A DNA stretch of 6,900 nucleotides, taken from NCBI GenBank assembly GCA_002433335.1, contig DJHY01000297.1, positions 1 through 6,900 of the forward strand. The letters are read 5' to 3'. How positions within the stretch are numbered: position 1 is the first letter of the stretch; every line of letters begins with the position of its first letter. Of the stretch, positions 5,303 to 6,900 are shown piece by piece. The stretch comes from Rhodospirillaceae bacterium UBA6608. GTDB lineage: Bacteria; Pseudomonadota; Alphaproteobacteria; Rhodospirillales_A; Casp-alpha2. The notes under the pieces were generated by a model, which was not told where the DNA came from, searched no databases, and saw nothing but the letters and a program-made list of their open reading frames with translations. A program made the position numbers and the translations under genes.

Positions 5303-6697
5303 TTAAAAGCCCTCGTCCTGCTGTCGACGTAGCCGCCAAAGGTCTGAATTTTCAGGCACTTCGATCATCTCGACAGTCAGGATTTCACCCGGCCGAACAT
5401 CCGCGACAAGCTTGTTTCCCGCCGCCAGATAGTAAGGCAACGGCCCACCGGGGATAGCCGCCTGGGCCGGTCGCACCAAAGGCTCCAGACCGTCGATGCT
5501 ATGGCGGGGGCCGTTCATGTCCAGGATATCACCGGCCTTGAACGCCTGGGTCGCCCGCGCGATCAAATCGAACTTCGGCGTCGGTCGCCGCCCGCTGGTC
5601 GGCATGCCGCCCCGCGCCGCCGCGATGATCGATGCCGCAGCCTCGATCCCCAGGAGGTGCACCGGATTGTGCAACAGGCCGTAATTACCGCAGGCGCTGA
5701 CCGGCATGCCCTTGTCACGGATCACCCGCCAGGTTTCCTTGTCGGCGCAGCGCACGATGACGAACACTCCGCCCGCAAGGCTCAACTCGTCCGTGCGGCG
5801 CAGGCAGTTGACGATATCGACCACGCCGCCGGCATCGGTTTCCATCAGTATCCCGCCCTCGGTCTCGGGCCGGAAGATGTCGGGCAGTTCGACCGTCCGC
5901 GCCAGGGGCGCGTGGAAGGCATCGAAATCGGGGCTCAGGCCCGTGGCGTTACAGACCAGGGTCATCTCGCACAGATCGGCAACGGACTTCAGCGGGCGCG
6001 CGCCCAAGGGAAAGGCCCGGTCCGCCAAAACCTCGGGAATATCCGCGCCTTCCAAATTCCAGCTATCGGCGAAATCGGGCGCGGCCATGGTATCGCCGCG
6101 ATAGCTCAATTCCCCCTTGGCCCGGTGCCAAACGACATCGTGTTCGCTCGCCTTGCCCGCCATGATCACGTCCAGGCCCAGCAATTGCGCACGGGAAATC
6201 AGGCCGATCAGCAGGCTCGGCTGATCGCCGTCCGGTAGGGTGTAGATCACGCCCTTATCCGCCGCCAGCTTGGCCAGCCATGGACCGCAGGTCGCGGCGG
6301 CTTCCTTGGTCGCTAACACGACATGCTTGCCCGCCAGGATCGCGGCTTCGGACACGGCGGCGGCGGCATCGGGGGCCCCCGTCGCCTCGACCAGAACCTC
6401 GATGTCCGTACCGACGACCAGATGACCGTCGGGCACCACGGCGACCTTGCCCGAAGCCATCGCGGCCTGGGCGGCGTCCCCATCCCGGCAGATTTCAATG
6501 GCATCGCCCTTGACCCCACAGCGCAACAGCACATTGACGGCGCGGTCCGTGTCCATATCGGCGACGATCGGCACATCGATACGCGGGTGGTTCAGGGATT
6601 GGGTGATCAGGCTAGCGCCGAATTCCCCCACGCCGACAAGCCCGACCCGCACGGGTGCGGGATCGGCATCGCGATAAAGCTCATTGAAATCGACCAT
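5303..6697 (-). CDS. homoserine-dehydrogenase-like NAD(P)-binding protein with C-terminal SAF domain
   Basis: Predicted 464-residue cytoplasmic protein resembling the COG4091 group, annotated as predicted homoserine dehydrogenase with SAF domain. The N-terminal Rossmann fold shows GVGEFG (22-27) and an acidic residue after the second strand (VADMD, D47), which favours NAD over NADP. EATGAP (104-109) and VVLATKEA (126-133) follow the homoserine-dehydrogenase pattern. The C-terminal part (about 375-455) includes FKAGDILD (386-393), AAGNKLVADV (425-434) and PGEILTVEMIEV (436-447), typical of SAF domains, which occur in sialate synthase, FlgA and sugar-acid dehydratases and often bind a small ligand. 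The true reaction is unknown and unlikely to be ordinary homoserine synthesis. ATG 6697 follows AAGGAA at suitable spacing. It starts 29 bp after a TauD/TfdA gene on the same strand, so the two are probably one operon. Confidence 0.85.
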   Translation of the reverse strand: MVDFNELYRDADPAPVRVGLVGVGEFGASLITQSLNHPRIDVPIVADMDTDRAVNVLLRCGVKGDAIEICRDGDAAQAAMASGKVAVVPDGHLVVGTDIEVLVEATGAPDAAAAVSEAAILAGKHVVLATKEAAATCGPWLAKLAADKGVIYTLPDGDQPSLLIGLISRAQLLGLDVIMAGKASEHDVVWHRAKGELSYRGDTMAAPDFADSWNLEGADIPEVLADRAFPLGARPLKSVADLCEMTLVCNATGLSPDFDAFHAPLARTVELPDIFRPETEGGILMETDAGGVVDIVNCLRRTDELSLAGGVFVIVRCADKETWRVIRDKGMPVSACGNYGLLHNPVHLLGIEAAASIIAAARGGMPTSGRRPTPKFDLIARATQAFKAGDILDMNGPRHSIDGLEPLVRPAQAAIPGGPLPYYLAAGNKLVADVRPGEILTVEMIEVPENSDLWRLRRQQDEGF

Positions 6698-6726
6698 TCC
6701 GGTTCCTTGTTCTTAGCAGTGTACTG

Positions 6727-6900
6727 TTAGGCGGCGACGGTCGATTCCGCGGCCGCGGCCACCGGGCGGTCCCCGGCGATCGTCACCCGATGCATGACCC
6801 GTCGCGACCCGTCGTAATCATTGACCGCGCGATGCATGGTCACCCGATTGTCCCAGATGGCGACAGCGCCCGGCGTCCAGCGGAACCGGCAGGTGAATTC
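6727..6900 (-). CDS. TauD/TfdA-family dioxygenase, C-terminal end only
   Basis: The last 57 codons and stop of a gene that continues beyond the window edge. The visible residues contain the complete C-terminal signature of Fe(II)/2-oxoglutarate dioxygenases: [14 protein letters not shown], then MHRAVNDY with the distal iron-ligand histidine, then [16 protein letters not shown]. Counting from that histidine, arginines fall at +11 and +15, as in TauD (2-oxoglutarate and substrate-anion positions). The product would be cytoplasmic. It differs from the dioxygenase at 3204-4055, which lacks the +15 arginine. The dehydrogenase-like gene starts 29 bp downstream on the same strand, suggesting a dioxygenase-dehydrogenase operon. 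The tail after the signature is alanine-rich. Substrate unknown; the HxD half of the active site is outside the window. Confidence 0.9.
   Translation of the reverse strand, partial: EFTCRFRWTPGAVAIWDNRVTMHRAVNDYDGSRRVMHRVTIAGDRPVAAAAESTVAA

Noticed and set aside
5501..6238. 245-codon open frame on the plus strand opposite the SAF-domain gene
   Set aside because: It is a shadow of a long gene with a clear Rossmann motif; the composition is typical of antisense frames in G+C-rich DNA.

Overview
The window reads as G+C-rich alphaproteobacterial chromosome. The best single clue is a pair of stand-alone PAS proteins of the PAS_5 type, a family common in Rhodospirillales-like alphaproteobacteria. 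The long shadow frames opposite real genes also fit a G+C-rich genome. Placement below class level is inference.

Layout, left to right. At 59-898 (+) lies an exported metallo-beta-lactamase-fold hydrolase of the UPF0173 type, preceded by a sigma-54-like motif. A strong intrinsic terminator (928-961) follows. At 983-2152 (+) lies an exported Sel1-repeat protein with an unassigned C-terminal half. It converges, across 12 bp, with htpX (2165-3088, -), a membrane zinc protease of the envelope and heat-stress response. The htpX leader carries a terminator-like hairpin whose U-run abuts the Shine-Dalgarno sequence, and an RpoH-like promoter motif lies just upstream. At 3204-4055 (-) is a complete TauD/TfdA-type Fe(II)/2-oxoglutarate dioxygenase. 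A 163-bp divergent control region separates it from a PAS_5 protein at 4219-4734 (+). A second PAS_5 protein (4731-5219, -) converges on the first, and both stop codons lie in one CTAG palindrome. At 5303-6697 (-) is a homoserine-dehydrogenase-like NAD-binding protein with a C-terminal SAF domain. Its probable operon partner upstream is a second TauD/TfdA dioxygenase, of which only the last 57 residues (6727-6900, -) are in the window.

The left half looks like envelope and housekeeping functions: two secreted proteins and a quality-control protease. The right half looks like a small accessory catabolic locus. It has two different dioxygenases, an NAD-linked dehydrogenase-like protein and two small PAS sensors that could report on substrate or cell state. 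No transporter, transcription factor, mobile element, CRISPR array, tRNA or rRNA is visible. The substrate of the right-hand locus cannot be read from the sequence. No clearly new defence or mobile system was found. The points most worth checking are the PAS_5 pair, the dioxygenase/dehydrogenase operon, the htpX leader and the C-terminal domain of the Sel1 protein.
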